Below, in pieces: positions 5,934 through 14,733 of a DNA stretch of 51,507 nucleotides. Below the pieces are notes generated by a model. It had not been told where the DNA came from, did not search any database, and saw only the letters and a list, made by a program, of their open reading frames with translations. The translations under genes and the position numbers were made by a program. The DNA is from DATAWZ01 sp036266975 (GTDB taxonomy: Bacteria; Actinomycetota; Thermoleophilia; Solirubrobacterales; Solirubrobacteraceae). The stretch covers positions 1-51,507 of the forward strand of contig DATAWZ010000039.1 in the NCBI GenBank assembly GCA_036266975.1. The letters are read 5' to 3'. How positions within the stretch are numbered: the stretch's first letter is position 1; each line of letters starts with the position of its first letter.

Positions 5934-8441
5934 CTATCCGCGCAGGATCTCCAGCCAGCTCCAGGGCTGGCCATCGGCGCACAGTCGCGGCAGCGCGCTC
6001 CCGGGTGCCGAGGTGATCGGCTGCTCGGCCATCGCCCCCTGGGAGAATTCGATCGGCCCGATCGTCCGATTGGACTCGTCGAACCCGTCGCCGTTACCGC
6101 CGCGCAGGGAGCCGCCTCCGCGGGAGAGGTAGAGCTTGTGCGGCCCGGCGGACAGCGTGAGCGTCGCGGCCTGCGCGTACTGGAAGGGGTAGCTCGGGAT
6201 CCAGCCGACCGTCCCGACGTGACGTCCGTCCACGTCGATCCTCACCGGACGCTCGATCGAGCCGCCGAGCCAGACCTGCCAGCGCCCGGCGCGCGGGAGG
6301 GTGAACTCGCTCTCGGCCCAGCCCGGGCCGGTGGGCGCGAACGCGCCGCCGCCGAGCACGTTGAAGTCGGTCGAGTGCGCCATCAGCGGAGCGATGATCT
6401 GGACCGCGTCCGGGTCGACCACGTAGTCGATGCTCGCGCCGGGCCCGGCCGCCCGCAGCTGGGCCTGCGCGCTGCGGCACACGGCCGCGGTGCGCGGCGC
6501 GCCCGCCAGCGGCAGGTGGGCGAAGATCCGCGTCGGGCTGCCGGTCCGCTCGAAGACGTCGAAGTAGCGCGTCCGGTCGACCAGCGTGAAGTCGCCGGGC
6601 GGCCGCGAGTAGCCCGGGGAGCGCCGCTGGACGATGTACTTGAGCAGCGCCAGGTACGTGGCGCTGATCGTGTTGAGGTCGAGCTGGAAGAACTGGGTCG
6701 GATACCCGCCGACGAAGTCGATCGGGTGGTTCAGCGGCGGGTCCTCGGTCGAGAACGCCGTCATCTTGCGCAGGAGGTACTCGGCCACCTCATCGAATGC
6801 CGGATAGAACGTGGGCCCGTTGCCGGCGTAGCGGTTTCCGATGTCCTCGAGCTCGTGCAGCGGCTCGTAGGGGGCGAGCGTGGTGTCGTGGTACTCGAGC
6901 GCGTTGCCCCACAGCACCGCGCCGGCGATCAGCAGCGACGCCACCACCGGCGCGATCCAGCCGACCGCGGGCCGCGCCCGGCGCCAGGAGAGCAGGGCGC
7001 CCGCCCCGCTGAACGCGAGCAGCAGCGAGATCGGCGCGGTCACGCACTCGGCCTTGAAGCGCAGCCAGCCGCTGTCGTACTTGCCGAAGATGTAGAGCAG
7101 GGCGGCCGCGCCCGCGGCGGCGAGGGCGACCAGCGGCCAGCGCCGGCGAAGGATCGCGGCGATCGTGCCGACCACGGCGAGCACGAGCACGAGCACCGCG
7201 GCGGCGTGCGTGACCTGCGCGTGCCCGAGCGCGAGCGGGAAGCGATAGTCGCCGGTGATCCACACGCCGTTGGTGGCCGAGACCGGCATCGGCCCGACGA
7301 GGTTGCCGTTCCCGGGGAGCACGTTGCTCGAGGACGCGACCGCCGCGGCCTTCGAGGCGACGCTGATCGCCGGGAACGAGAGCAGCGCGGTCAGCGCGCA
7401 CAGCTCTCCCCAGCCGAAGAGCACTCGCCAGGGAGGGACCGGCCAGCGCTCGGCGGCCCGGTGGCGCCAGCGGGCGAGCACCACGCGCCCGCACTGGGTC
7501 AGCTCTCCGAACACGGTCCCGATGCCGGTGACCGCGAGGAGCATGCCGATCCACGGCACGATCGTCAGGCTGATCGACGCGAGCGCCGCCGACAGGGCGA
7601 GCGCGAGGGGCACCGGCCGGCGCCAGCGGGCGACCGTCGCCCGGCCGTCGACGAGGATCGCCGCCGAGAGCAGCAGGAAGATCGCCGAGGAGATCTCCTT
7701 GATGCCGCCGTCGATCGTGTAGCCGTAGAGGATGTTGGCCTGGGGCGCGATCAGCGCGGCGACCCCGCGCAGCGGCCGGGGCCCGATCAGCTGGCCGGCG
7801 AGCCGGTAGGCGGCGAGTGCGCCCATGGCGGCGACGAAGGCGATGAACGGCTGCCAGAGCCAGATCTGATCGGTCCCGATCAGGTTGCCGAGCAGGGCGA
7901 CCAGCGACTGGCCGCCGACCGGGTAGCCGGCGGCGAGAAAGCCGCTCACCACCTCGTTGGCGCCCGAGGGCAACGCGCCGCCGGGGACGACGGGCGGCAG
8001 CGCCTGGCGACCGGCGTCGGCGACGTGCGCGCCGAGATCGAACTGGTGGCCGATGTCGACGATGTGCAGGTAGCCCGTGTACGAGGGCTGGCCGCCGGAG
8101 ATGACCGGACCGCCGACGATGAGGAAGACGCCGAGCGCCGCAAGCGCCGGCCACGCCGCGGCCCGCAGCTGCGAACGCGCCGGCCGCGGGATCCCCGAGC
8201 GCAGCGCGAGCAGCAGGCCGATCGCGGCCAGGCCGGCGATCACCCAGCCGCCGCCCGGCGCGAGCGTCGGCCCCGCCGTCGTCATCACGCCCACCGTGTA
8301 CGCGGTGGCCAGGCCGACGGGAAGCACCAGCAGCGCGTCGAGGTGCCCGGAGATGCGCGCGACGAGCAGCCCGAGCCCGGCGCAGATCGCGAGCATGGCC
8401 GCCGGGAAGCCCAGCCACTCGACCAGGAAGGTGCCGGTCAC
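5934..8441 (-). CDS. Giant polytopic membrane protein with C-terminal carbohydrate-binding-like domain (copy 1)
   Basis: The product has 835 residues. Roughly a dozen hydrophobic segments fill residues 1-500, then about 200 residues of soluble sequence, then a beta-rich terminal domain (about 708-835) containing GRWQVWLGG, DVDGRHVG and LYLSRGGG. The architecture resembles GT-C glycosyltransferases (membrane helices plus extracytoplasmic domain), so it may use a lipid-linked sugar or act as a polymerase or ligase, but no family is recognised with certainty. The protein at 21754-24159 has the same layout, the same terminal domain and a similar WxWLE/DWIEV C-terminus, so the two are paralogs. 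The GTG start overlaps the stop of the upstream glycosyltransferase by 4 bases. Confidence 0.75.
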   Translation of the reverse strand: MTGTFLVEWLGFPAAMLAICAGLGLLVARISGHLDALLVLPVGLATAYTVGVMTTAGPTLAPGGGWVIAGLAAIGLLLALRSGIPRPARSQLRAAAWPALAALGVFLIVGGPVISGGQPSYTGYLHIVDIGHQFDLGAHVADAGRQALPPVVPGGALPSGANEVVSGFLAAGYPVGGQSLVALLGNLIGTDQIWLWQPFIAFVAAMGALAAYRLAGQLIGPRPLRGVAALIAPQANILYGYTIDGGIKEISSAIFLLLSAAILVDGRATVARWRRPVPLALALSAALASISLTIVPWIGMLLAVTGIGTVFGELTQCGRVVLARWRHRAAERWPVPPWRVLFGWGELCALTALLSFPAISVASKAAAVASSSNVLPGNGNLVGPMPVSATNGVWITGDYRFPLALGHAQVTHAAAVLVLVLAVVGTIAAILRRRWPLVALAAAGAAALLYIFGKYDSGWLRFKAECVTAPISLLLAFSGAGALLSWRRARPAVGWIAPVVASLLIAGAVLWGNALEYHDTTLAPYEPLHELEDIGNRYAGNGPTFYPAFDEVAEYLLRKMTAFSTEDPPLNHPIDFVGGYPTQFFQLDLNTISATYLALLKYIVQRRSPGYSRPPGDFTLVDRTRYFDVFERTGSPTRIFAHLPLAGAPRTAAVCRSAQAQLRAAGPGASIDYVVDPDAVQIIAPLMAHSTDFNVLGGGAFAPTGPGWAESEFTLPRAGRWQVWLGGSIERPVRIDVDGRHVGTVGWIPSYPFQYAQAATLTLSAGPHKLYLSRGGGSLRGGNGDGFDESNRTIGPIEFSQGAMAEQPITSAPGSALPRLCADGQPWSWLEILRG

Positions 8442-10780
8442 TGCTCGCTCCGAGCGAGCAGCAGCTCGAGCCGCGCCCGCATCGCCCGGCCGGTGGCCTC
8501 GGGGCTGAGCTGGCGCGCGATGTCCGCGGCCGCCCGCTCGCCGAGCGTGCTCGCCGTGTGCGGATCCTCGACGACGCGGCGCATCAGCGCCGCCGCGTGC
8601 TCGACCGAGGGCTCAGCCCAGACGGCGTGCGCCGGGTAGATCTCGACGTCCACACCGACGCGCACCGGGCGGTAGTCGACCAGCAGGCTGTTGGACGGGT
8701 TCATGAAATCGACGTTGCCGGAGAAGCCGGTCGCGATCACCGGCTTGCCGAGCGCCATCGCCTCCGCGAGCGTGAGCCCGAAGCCCTCGGCCCGGTGCAG
8801 CGAGACGTAGCAGTCGCACCCGTTCATCAGCGCGTCGCGCTGCGCGGTCGACAGCGAGCGGTCGATCAGGTGGATGTCGGCGCGGTCCTCGATGGCCCAG
8901 CGCAGCTCCTCGCGCGCGAGCGGGCGAAGCGGCGCGTTGATCGTCTTGATGAGCAGTTGCGGCCCCTCTCCGGGCGCGAACGCGCGCTGGAAGGCGCGCA
9001 CGAGGCCGACCGGGTTCTTGCGGGGCAGGGTCGACAGGTAGTCGAAGACGAACAGGAACAGAAAGCCGTCGGGAACGTCCAGGCGCAGCCGCTCGCTCGT
9101 GGAGGGCATGCTCACCGGGGGCGGCAGGCACGCGACCGGCACCGGCGCCATCCGCCCGAGGTTGCCGGCCACGAAGCGCGAGTAGACCCAGATCTCGTCG
9201 ACCAGCGGATAGGCCCACTTCCACCGGTCCGGGATCGTGTCGGTCTCCCATCCCCAGATCGCCACGCGCGGCCCCTGCAGGGACTGCGGTCCCGCCCGCC
9301 CGGCCCGGTCGATGAACCCCGGAAGCTCGTCGGCGTTGACCGCGATCAGCTCGATGCGGTTGCGTCCGTCGTGGGCGAGCTCGGCGAACTGCGAGCGCCC
9401 GTAGCCCTCGTCGAGCTCCATGCCCAGCTGCAGGTGGTCCAGGGACACGGTCGCGGTGGTGACCGGAACGCCCGCGGCCTGCAGTGCGGCCGCGTAGGCC
9501 CGCGCGGCGGCGCCGAGTCCGAGCGTGTGACCCAGGTAGCCCGAGAGCCGCACGCCGAGCTGCTCGGGCTCGAGCTCGGGACCTACATGCGCCGGCGGCG
9601 GAGGCAGGAGCGCCTCGGGAAGGTTCATCTCCGAGCGCCCGTACACGCGGCACCATCCGGTGAACTGCGGTCCATCGCGCCCGTCGAGATCGGGATAGGC
9701 CTCCGGGATGTCGGGCCGCTCGCGCCAGACCTCGTACAGGTAGCGGCTGACGCCGTGCTGAGCGCCCCGGGCCCCCGGGCCGCGCAGCCAGTCCAGGAAG
9801 GCCTCGAAGCCCGCCGGCGAGAAGATGTCGCCGAAGTCCTCGCCCAACGCCCGCGCCTGACCGAGCAGGTTCGACAGCCGGGGGTCGAAGACGATCCCCG
9901 GGGCGAGCTCGCGGCCGATCTCTCCCCGCCGCCGCGGGTCCGCCTCGAAGCCCGCCTGAAGCAGCTCCCCGGCGTACCGGCGGGTGAGCACCTGGAGCGC
10001 CGGCTCGCGGCTGAGCTGCACCCGCGCGGCCCGCGGACCGAGCTGCCACGGGCGCTCGGGGTCGAACCCCTCGAGGTCGATGAGCCGCAGCGGGCCGCCG
10101 CCGTCGACGGTCGGGCCCGCGCCGATGGCGTGCTCGTGCAGGTTCCACTGGCTCACGCCGACCCCGGGATCCTCGAGCACCGGGATCGAGAAGCGGCTCG
10201 GGGCGATCTCCAGGAAGCGGTAGGCCCACGGCCGCTGGCGCCGGTCGGCCGCGTAGCCGTCGAGGGTGCCGAGCGTGCGCGCCAGCCGCCCCCGCCACCA
10301 GCGCAGGAACGGGCGCGCCCCCTCGCTGCCGTCGACCGCCATGAGCACCGGCGAGATGCGCCCGGCCTGTTCGCGCAACTGCTTGGGCGTGGGCTCGAGG
10401 CCGTCGTCGGGCGGATCGCGGCGCGTGCGGGCGACGAGCACGACGGGGTGGCGCTCGAGCTCGCCCAACAGCGGCTCCAGGGGGGCGGTGACCAGCGTGC
10501 TGGCCGGGAGATGGACGATCGGCTCGCGCGCGGCGCCGAGCAGCTCGGCCACGAGCAGGGCGAGCAGCGGCCCGGTCTCGTGGCGCCCGAGCAGCGTGCC
10601 GGGGTCCAGCCCGAGCTCGTCGGCCACCGAGCGCAGCCCCAGCGCGGGCTCGGCCCTCGCCGGCGGGCTGCCGATCACGATCCCCTCGAGGGTCGCGTCG
10701 GGGTGCGCACGCCGCAGCGACCGCGCGAGCACCTGCGCCTGGGGCAGCTGCCCCGGCGCGATCAGGCTCACGAACCTCAT
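8438..10780 (-). CDS. Large multidomain glycosyltransferase with GT4-type C-terminal domain
   Basis: The protein has 780 residues. The first ~130 residues (MRFVSLIAPGQLPQAQVLA, IVHLPASTLV) look like a nucleotide-sugar-transferase-like alpha/beta domain related to GT8-type folds. A middle region (about 340-400) carries YLYEVWRERPDIPEAYPDL. The C-terminal half is a GT-B domain of the GT4 type, with SLHRAEGFGLTLAEAMALG supplying the conserved E-x7-E pair near residue 655-670 and GKPVIATGFSGN. The likely role is transfer of one or more sugars to the growing cytoplasmic chain. It overlaps the small coiled-coil gene upstream (ATGA) and the giant membrane protein downstream (GTGA), so all three should be co-expressed. 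Confidence 0.8.
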   Translation of the reverse strand: MRFVSLIAPGQLPQAQVLARSLRRAHPDATLEGIVIGSPPARAEPALGLRSVADELGLDPGTLLGRHETGPLLALLVAELLGAAREPIVHLPASTLVTAPLEPLLGELERHPVVLVARTRRDPPDDGLEPTPKQLREQAGRISPVLMAVDGSEGARPFLRWWRGRLARTLGTLDGYAADRRQRPWAYRFLEIAPSRFSIPVLEDPGVGVSQWNLHEHAIGAGPTVDGGGPLRLIDLEGFDPERPWQLGPRAARVQLSREPALQVLTRRYAGELLQAGFEADPRRRGEIGRELAPGIVFDPRLSNLLGQARALGEDFGDIFSPAGFEAFLDWLRGPGARGAQHGVSRYLYEVWRERPDIPEAYPDLDGRDGPQFTGWCRVYGRSEMNLPEALLPPPPAHVGPELEPEQLGVRLSGYLGHTLGLGAAARAYAAALQAAGVPVTTATVSLDHLQLGMELDEGYGRSQFAELAHDGRNRIELIAVNADELPGFIDRAGRAGPQSLQGPRVAIWGWETDTIPDRWKWAYPLVDEIWVYSRFVAGNLGRMAPVPVACLPPPVSMPSTSERLRLDVPDGFLFLFVFDYLSTLPRKNPVGLVRAFQRAFAPGEGPQLLIKTINAPLRPLAREELRWAIEDRADIHLIDRSLSTAQRDALMNGCDCYVSLHRAEGFGLTLAEAMALGKPVIATGFSGNVDFMNPSNSLLVDYRPVRVGVDVEIYPAHAVWAEPSVEHAAALMRRVVEDPHTASTLGERAAADIARQLSPEATGRAMRARLELLLARSEQ

Positions 10781-11046
10781 GGGTGGCGGTGCTCGCCCAG
10801 CGTGCGGCGCAGCTCCTCGAGCGCGGCGGTGAGCTCGGCGCCGAACTCCTGCTGGGCCTCGAGCCGGTCGTGCACCAGGGCCAGCTCGCCGCGCAGCCGC
10901 GCGACCCCGGCCTCGACGGCGGCCAGCCGCGCGTCCTGCGCCTGCAGGGCGCGCACGAGCTGTGCGTCGGCGCGGCTCGCGCGCAGCGCGCGTCCGAACA
11001 GCGCGCGAAGCTGCGAGCGGACGCGGGTTGGATCGGAGGCGTTCAC
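10777..11046 (-). CDS. Small coiled-coil protein
   Basis: The 89-residue protein begins MNASDPTRVRSQL (GTG start; AGGAT upstream on the minus strand). Residues about 28-85 are a continuous amphipathic helix with repeated Leu/Ala/Val at heptad spacing (LVRALQAQDARLAAVEAG, LALVHDRLEAQ, LTAALEELRRTL), predicting a coiled coil. There are no cysteines, no signal peptide and no membrane segment. It sits between a zinc-ribbon methyltransferase and a large glycosyltransferase and overlaps the latter by 4 bases. In E. coli WbdD a coiled coil joined to a methyltransferase measures O-antigen length; this could be a separate equivalent, which is inference only. A longer open frame upstream is an artefact of the methyltransferase gene. 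Confidence 0.65.
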   Translation of the reverse strand: MNASDPTRVRSQLRALFGRALRASRADAQLVRALQAQDARLAAVEAGVARLRGELALVHDRLEAQQEFGAELTAALEELRRTLGEHRHP

Positions 11047-11084
11047 AGGTCGGCCAATCCTACGTAGCGCGGGCGGTGCGCTGA

Positions 11085-12038
11085 TCAGTGCGCCGGCTTG
11101 GTGCACGTCATGTGCAGGTTCATGTCGCCGACCACCAACGCCTTCCATGCCAGCAGCGGCCGGCGCGAGTGCGGCACATGGCGCAGCACCCAGCGCGCGC
11201 GATCCGAGAACGTGTCGTACGGCGGCGCGTGCAGCGAGAGCGAGAACCCGGCGCGCCGGGCGGCGAGCACGTACTCGGGCATGAAGTAGACGTGCTCGTG
11301 CCCCTCGAACTCCTCCACGTCGCGGGCGTGGTCGAGCTTGGGCTTGAACAGGAAGCGCAGCGGCTCGTTGGCCACCAGGACCTGCCCGCCCGGCCGCAGC
11401 ACGCGGTAGAGCTCGCGCAGCGTCCCGAACAGCGCGCGGCGGTCGTTGTGGTGCAGCACCTCGGTGCAGAAGACCCAGTCCATGCTCTCGCTGGCGATCG
11501 CGGGCGCGGCCATCGTCGAGAGGAGCCGCTCGAAGTAGCGCCCCTCCTCGCCGATGAAGTACTCGGCGGTGCGCAGCCCCTGCATCTCGGCGAGGGCGAT
11601 GTCGAGCGCGACGACGTCCAGGCCGCGCCCGGCCAGGCGCGCGCTCGCCCAGCAGGTGTTCGAGCCGACGTCGAGCAGCCGCTGTCCGGCCTGGAACGGC
11701 GTCTGGGCCATGATCCGCTCGAAGGAGACCGCCTGGACGTACCAGTAGCCGTCCTCCACGTAGGGCAGGGAGCGGATCTTCTCGCGGCCCCAGCCGTCGT
11801 TGCGCATGACCCCGGCGAACCGCTCGAGGCCGGCCGCCTCGCGGGTGACGTGGTCGGGCGGGTCGTGCAGCAGCTCGACGATGCCCTCGCGCACGGGGAA
11901 GGTCGCCGAGCACGCGCCGCAGCGCAGCGTCGCCTCCCGGATCTCGCGCTCGTCACGCTGCGCGGCGCCGTCCAGCGCCAGACGACGGTCGGTGCCGCAC
12001 GCCGGGCAGCGCAGGATCTCGAGCATGCTCTCGCGCAT
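11085..12038 (-). CDS. Zinc-ribbon class I SAM-dependent methyltransferase
   Basis: The protein has 317 residues. The N-terminus has a Trm112-like ribbon with CPAC (11-14) and CGAC (40-43) as likely zinc ligands. A class I methyltransferase domain follows, with RLLDVGSNTCWAS as motif I (about 118-130), VVALDIA as the acidic second strand, and VFCTEVLHHND / LRPGGQVLVANEP later. Proteins with this ribbon-plus-methyltransferase layout often modify glycans or lipid-linked intermediates, but the substrate cannot be read from sequence. It is encoded 9 bases after the DUF1707 gene and 38 bases before the coiled-coil gene, within the operon leading to Wzt, so a glycan-modifying or capping role is plausible. 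Confidence 0.82.
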   Translation of the reverse strand: MRESMLEILRCPACGTDRRLALDGAAQRDEREIREATLRCGACSATFPVREGIVELLHDPPDHVTREAAGLERFAGVMRNDGWGREKIRSLPYVEDGYWYVQAVSFERIMAQTPFQAGQRLLDVGSNTCWASARLAGRGLDVVALDIALAEMQGLRTAEYFIGEEGRYFERLLSTMAAPAIASESMDWVFCTEVLHHNDRRALFGTLRELYRVLRPGGQVLVANEPLRFLFKPKLDHARDVEEFEGHEHVYFMPEYVLAARRAGFSLSLHAPPYDTFSDRARWVLRHVPHSRRPLLAWKALVVGDMNLHMTCTKPAH

Positions 12039-12047
12039 CGCTGAGCC

Positions 12048-12404
12048 CTACTCGGCGAGGTAGTGCCGGCGCCCGTCGGCCGGGTCGATCCACACGCGCA
12101 TCAGGCGCTCGCTTCCGGGGTCGCGAAACCGCTCCAACGTCGGTATCCAACCCGGCTGCGGCTGCTTGGATTCGCCGTGGCGCCCGACCCGCCAGCGGCG
12201 CCGGGGCGGCGCGCGGTCCTCGAGCGCGGGCAGGCCCTCGAGCACCGCGGCCGCGGCGGCCATGCTCGTGGCGGAGAGCAGGCGCTCCAAGCGGCGGTCG
12301 AGCTCGCCGAGCTCGAGGTGTCCGGCGGCGTAGTGGGCGCCGAGGGTGGCGGCCAGGTGCTCGCGTTCGCGCTCGCCGGGCGCGCCCGAGGGCTCATCCG
12401 GCAC
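12048..12404 (-). CDS. DUF1707 domain protein
   Basis: The 118-residue protein carries the DUF1707 signature near its N-terminus: REREHLAATLGAHYAAGHLE followed by LGELDRRLERLLSATS (about residues 12-50), a short helical domain common in actinobacteria, whose role is unknown. The C-terminal half is basic and ends with DPADGRRHYL. Unlike many DUF1707 proteins it has no membrane helices. The GTG start overlaps the end of the YbjQ-like gene by 11 bases, and the methyltransferase gene follows after 9 bases, so it is in the same transcript. Any tie to glycan synthesis is by position only. Confidence 0.8.
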   Translation of the reverse strand: MPDEPSGAPGEREREHLAATLGAHYAAGHLELGELDRRLERLLSATSMAAAAAVLEGLPALEDRAPPRRRWRVGRHGESKQPQPGWIPTLERFRDPGSERLMRVWIDPADGRRHYLAE

Positions 12405-12732
12405 GCTGCAACCGCACCGCGGTCCCGTAGGCGACGATCTCGGTCAGGTGCCGGTCGATCTCCGAGGAGTCGAAGCGCATCGCGACGATGCCGTCGGCGC
12501 CGATCAGCCGCGCGTTCTCGATCATCCGGTCGATCGCGTGGCGGCGGCTGTCCTCCAGCAGCTTGGTGTACTGGGACACTTCTCCTCGGCGCAGCGCCTT
12601 CACGCCGGCGACGACCGAGCCCGCGAGGCCCATGCTGCGCACGACCAGGCCGAAGCAGACGCCGAGGTCCTCGACGACCTCGAAACCGGGGATCTCCAGC
12701 CGCGTGGAGATGGGCATCGGCTCGGCAGCCAC
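12394..12732 (-). CDS. YbjQ/UPF0145 family protein
   Basis: The 112-residue protein fits the YbjQ family: ISTRLEIPGFEVVEDLGVCFG (about 8-28), GSVVAGVKALRRGEVSQY, a central helix RRHAIDRMIENARLIGADGI, and a final strand IVAYGTAVRL. The family forms small homo-oligomers, sometimes described as heavy-metal-binding, but the biochemical role is unsettled. The GTG start at 12732 lies only 6 bases from a TACCCT box, so the mRNA may be leaderless. It is the first gene of a run of overlapping minus-strand genes, 34 bases after the glycosyltransferase at 12767. Confidence 0.85.
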   Translation of the reverse strand: MAAEPMPISTRLEIPGFEVVEDLGVCFGLVVRSMGLAGSVVAGVKALRRGEVSQYTKLLEDSRRHAIDRMIENARLIGADGIVAMRFDSSEIDRHLTEIVAYGTAVRLQRAG

Positions 12733-12738
12733 GAGGCG

Positions 12739-12744
12739 AGGGTA
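12739..12744 (-). promoter_or_regulatory. Putative -10 box for a leaderless transcript
   Basis: On the minus strand GCTACCCT ends 6 bases before the GTG of the YbjQ-like gene. With normal spacing transcription would begin at or next to the GTG. No good -35 hexamer is seen 17 bases upstream. The same string occurs before HU and before the Wzm permease. Confidence 0.3.
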
Positions 12745-12766
12745 GCGGCATCACCGGTGCCGCGGC

Positions 12767-14722
12767 TCATCGGCGCCGGGGCCGGCCGAGCAGGCGTACG
12801 GGGGCCAGCAGCAGCCGCCGCAGCGCGGGCCGGGCGGCGATCCGCACGAGCCCGCGCCGGGTCTCGGCGTCGAGCAGGCCACCGTTCTCGGGCCCCGCGA
12901 GCGCGCCCACGTCGTCGCGCAGCGCGGCCAGGGCCCGGGACACCTCGTCCAGATAGGCCTCGCGCGGGAGCTCCTGCCAGGCACGGGCCGCCCCGCCCCG
13001 GCGCGGGCCGGCGATCGCCGCGACGAGCACGTCGCGCAGCCGCTCGGCGATCTCATCCCAGCTCGGCGTGGCGGTCCGCTCGCGCAGCAGGGCGACGTGC
13101 GCCTCGCGCGCCGGCCCGGCCTGCAGCAGGGGCGCGACCGCGGCGGCGCTGGCCGCGGCGTCCCAGGGGACGAGCGTCGCCGCCCGCGCCCCGGCGCTCT
13201 CCAGCAGCGCGGTCACGGGCGCGTACAGGCACGGCACCCCGGCGCGCGCCGCCTCGCGCGGCAGCATGCCGTACCCCTCGTAGAGCGTCGGGTAGATGAC
13301 CGCCGCGGCGCGCTCGAGCAGCCACGCGCGCTCGCTCTCCTCGACCGGGCCCAGATCGATCACCGGCAGCGCGGGATCGCGGTCGCGCTCCTGCTCGGTC
13401 GAGGAGCCGTGGGGCACGTGCGCCCCGGCGAGCACCAGCTCGCCGGCGAAACCGTGGCGCGCGCGCAGCTCGGCGAGCAGCGCGATCGCGAACGGCCGGT
13501 TCTTGTGGGCGAGATCCGAGCCCAGGCAGAGCAGGAACGGGCTCGCGGGCGCCGGCGCGGGCGGGCGCGGGCTCGCCGGGCGCCGATGCCAGGCCTCATC
13601 GGCGCCGTGGCCGACGGCGACGCCCCGCTCGGCGTCGATCAGCCCCTCCTGCAGCGCCTGCCGGCGCGCGTGCTCGGAGACGAACACGACCCGGTCGGCG
13701 ACATCGAAGGCCAGGCGGCACGCGCGCCGGTAGCGCCGCCAGAGGTGCTCGTCGCCGTGGTAGGCCGGGTTGCGGTAGGCGATCTGGTCGTGCTGGACGA
13801 TGACGATCGCCTCTCCGAGCGGCCGCAGCAGCGCCAGGTCGGGCTCGTCGAAGACCTGCTGGGGGCGCAAGACGACATCGCAGCGCTCGACCTCGCCGCG
13901 CGCCGCCTGCTCGTAGGTCACGAGCTCGAGCCCCGCGAACGCCTCGACGGCCTGGGGGTCGAGATCGTGCGGGACGAGCACGCGCAGGCGCAGGTCCGCC
14001 CGCCGGGCGAGGGCGAGCACGACGTGCATCGTGTAGACCTGGGTCCCGCCGGTCGCCACCTTCCCGAGCGCGCGGGCGTCGACCGTGACCCACAGGCCGT
14101 CGCGGGCCGCGCGCGAGAGGGCGCGGGTACGGGCGAGCACCCCGCTCTCATCCAGGGTGTCGTCGGCCGGCGGCGGGCCGTCCGCCGGCCCGATCCAGGC
14201 CACCGCCGCGTCGGCGTCCAGCACGTGCTGCAGCCCGCGCTCGAGCGCCGCGGCGCTCCACGCCGCCGGCGTGTCGAGCCCCAGCGGGGCGAGCAGCTCG
14301 ATACCCTCGCGGCGCAGGTACACGCAGCGCGCGTCCAGGCCGGCGAGGTGCGGGCGCAGGCCGGCGAGCATCGGCGCGGGGGCGCCGACCAGGGCGCTCG
14401 CGCTCACGACGGTGTCGTCGCCGTGGGCGGCGTCCCGGAGCGAGGCGACGACGCCGGGGCCGACGAGCGCGCCGGCGGCCACCAGGATCAGGTCGGCCTC
14501 GCCCGCCCACGGCGCCAGCGTGGCCAGCGCCGCCCCCCAGCCCGCGGGCGCGGGGTCAAACCGCCACAGCGGGATCTCGGGCGGCGTGTGCTCGGCCGCA
14601 CTGCGCAACGTTTGCGAAAGGGCCGCGTTGTCCCCCTCAGCGGTGCCCTCCCCCAGGACGCACACGACGACCGAGCCGCGCGGCGCGGGCTGCCGAGAGG
14701 CGGGCACGATCTCGCGCGGCAT
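12767..14722 (-). CDS. Glycosyltransferase: degenerate N-terminal domain fused to GT4 domain
   Basis: The product has 651 residues. Residues 1-195 resemble a GT2-type Rossmann domain (SVVVCVLGEG, ADLILVAAGALVGPGVVASL) but lack a recognisable DxD and acceptor-base motif, so this part may be inactive. Residues about 215-560 are a GT4 GT-B enzyme: GKVATGGTQVYT at the start, FLLCLGSDLAHKNRPFAIA at the hinge, and IYPTLYEGYGMLPREAARAG with the E-x7-E pair. The C-terminal ~80 residues are helical and Arg-rich. The start is taken as the ATG at 14722, or GTG one codon earlier, close behind a TATCCT box at 14739-14734. It is divergent from the Wzm permease across a short shared promoter region. Confidence 0.78.
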   Translation of the reverse strand: MPREIVPASRQPAPRGSVVVCVLGEGTAEGDNAALSQTLRSAAEHTPPEIPLWRFDPAPAGWGAALATLAPWAGEADLILVAAGALVGPGVVASLRDAAHGDDTVVSASALVGAPAPMLAGLRPHLAGLDARCVYLRREGIELLAPLGLDTPAAWSAAALERGLQHVLDADAAVAWIGPADGPPPADDTLDESGVLARTRALSRAARDGLWVTVDARALGKVATGGTQVYTMHVVLALARRADLRLRVLVPHDLDPQAVEAFAGLELVTYEQAARGEVERCDVVLRPQQVFDEPDLALLRPLGEAIVIVQHDQIAYRNPAYHGDEHLWRRYRRACRLAFDVADRVVFVSEHARRQALQEGLIDAERGVAVGHGADEAWHRRPASPRPPAPAPASPFLLCLGSDLAHKNRPFAIALLAELRARHGFAGELVLAGAHVPHGSSTEQERDRDPALPVIDLGPVEESERAWLLERAAAVIYPTLYEGYGMLPREAARAGVPCLYAPVTALLESAGARAATLVPWDAAASAAAVAPLLQAGPAREAHVALLRERTATPSWDEIAERLRDVLVAAIAGPRRGGAARAWQELPREAYLDEVSRALAALRDDVGALAGPENGGLLDAETRRGLVRIAARPALRRLLLAPVRLLGRPRRR

Positions 14723-14733
14723 CACGGGGGCCC

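Noticed and set aside
4788..8639. Plus-strand open frame of 1283 codons, opposite Wzt and the giant membrane protein
   Set aside because: It is the antisense shadow expected in very GC-rich DNA: translation is low-complexity Arg/Ala/Gly/Val/Asp/Glu sequence without domains, while the minus-strand genes carry clear motifs and overlaps.
8558..11284. Plus-strand open frame of 908 codons opposite the large glycosyltransferase
   Set aside because: Antisense shadow with His/Arg/Ala-rich composition; the glycosyltransferase with conserved motifs lies opposite.
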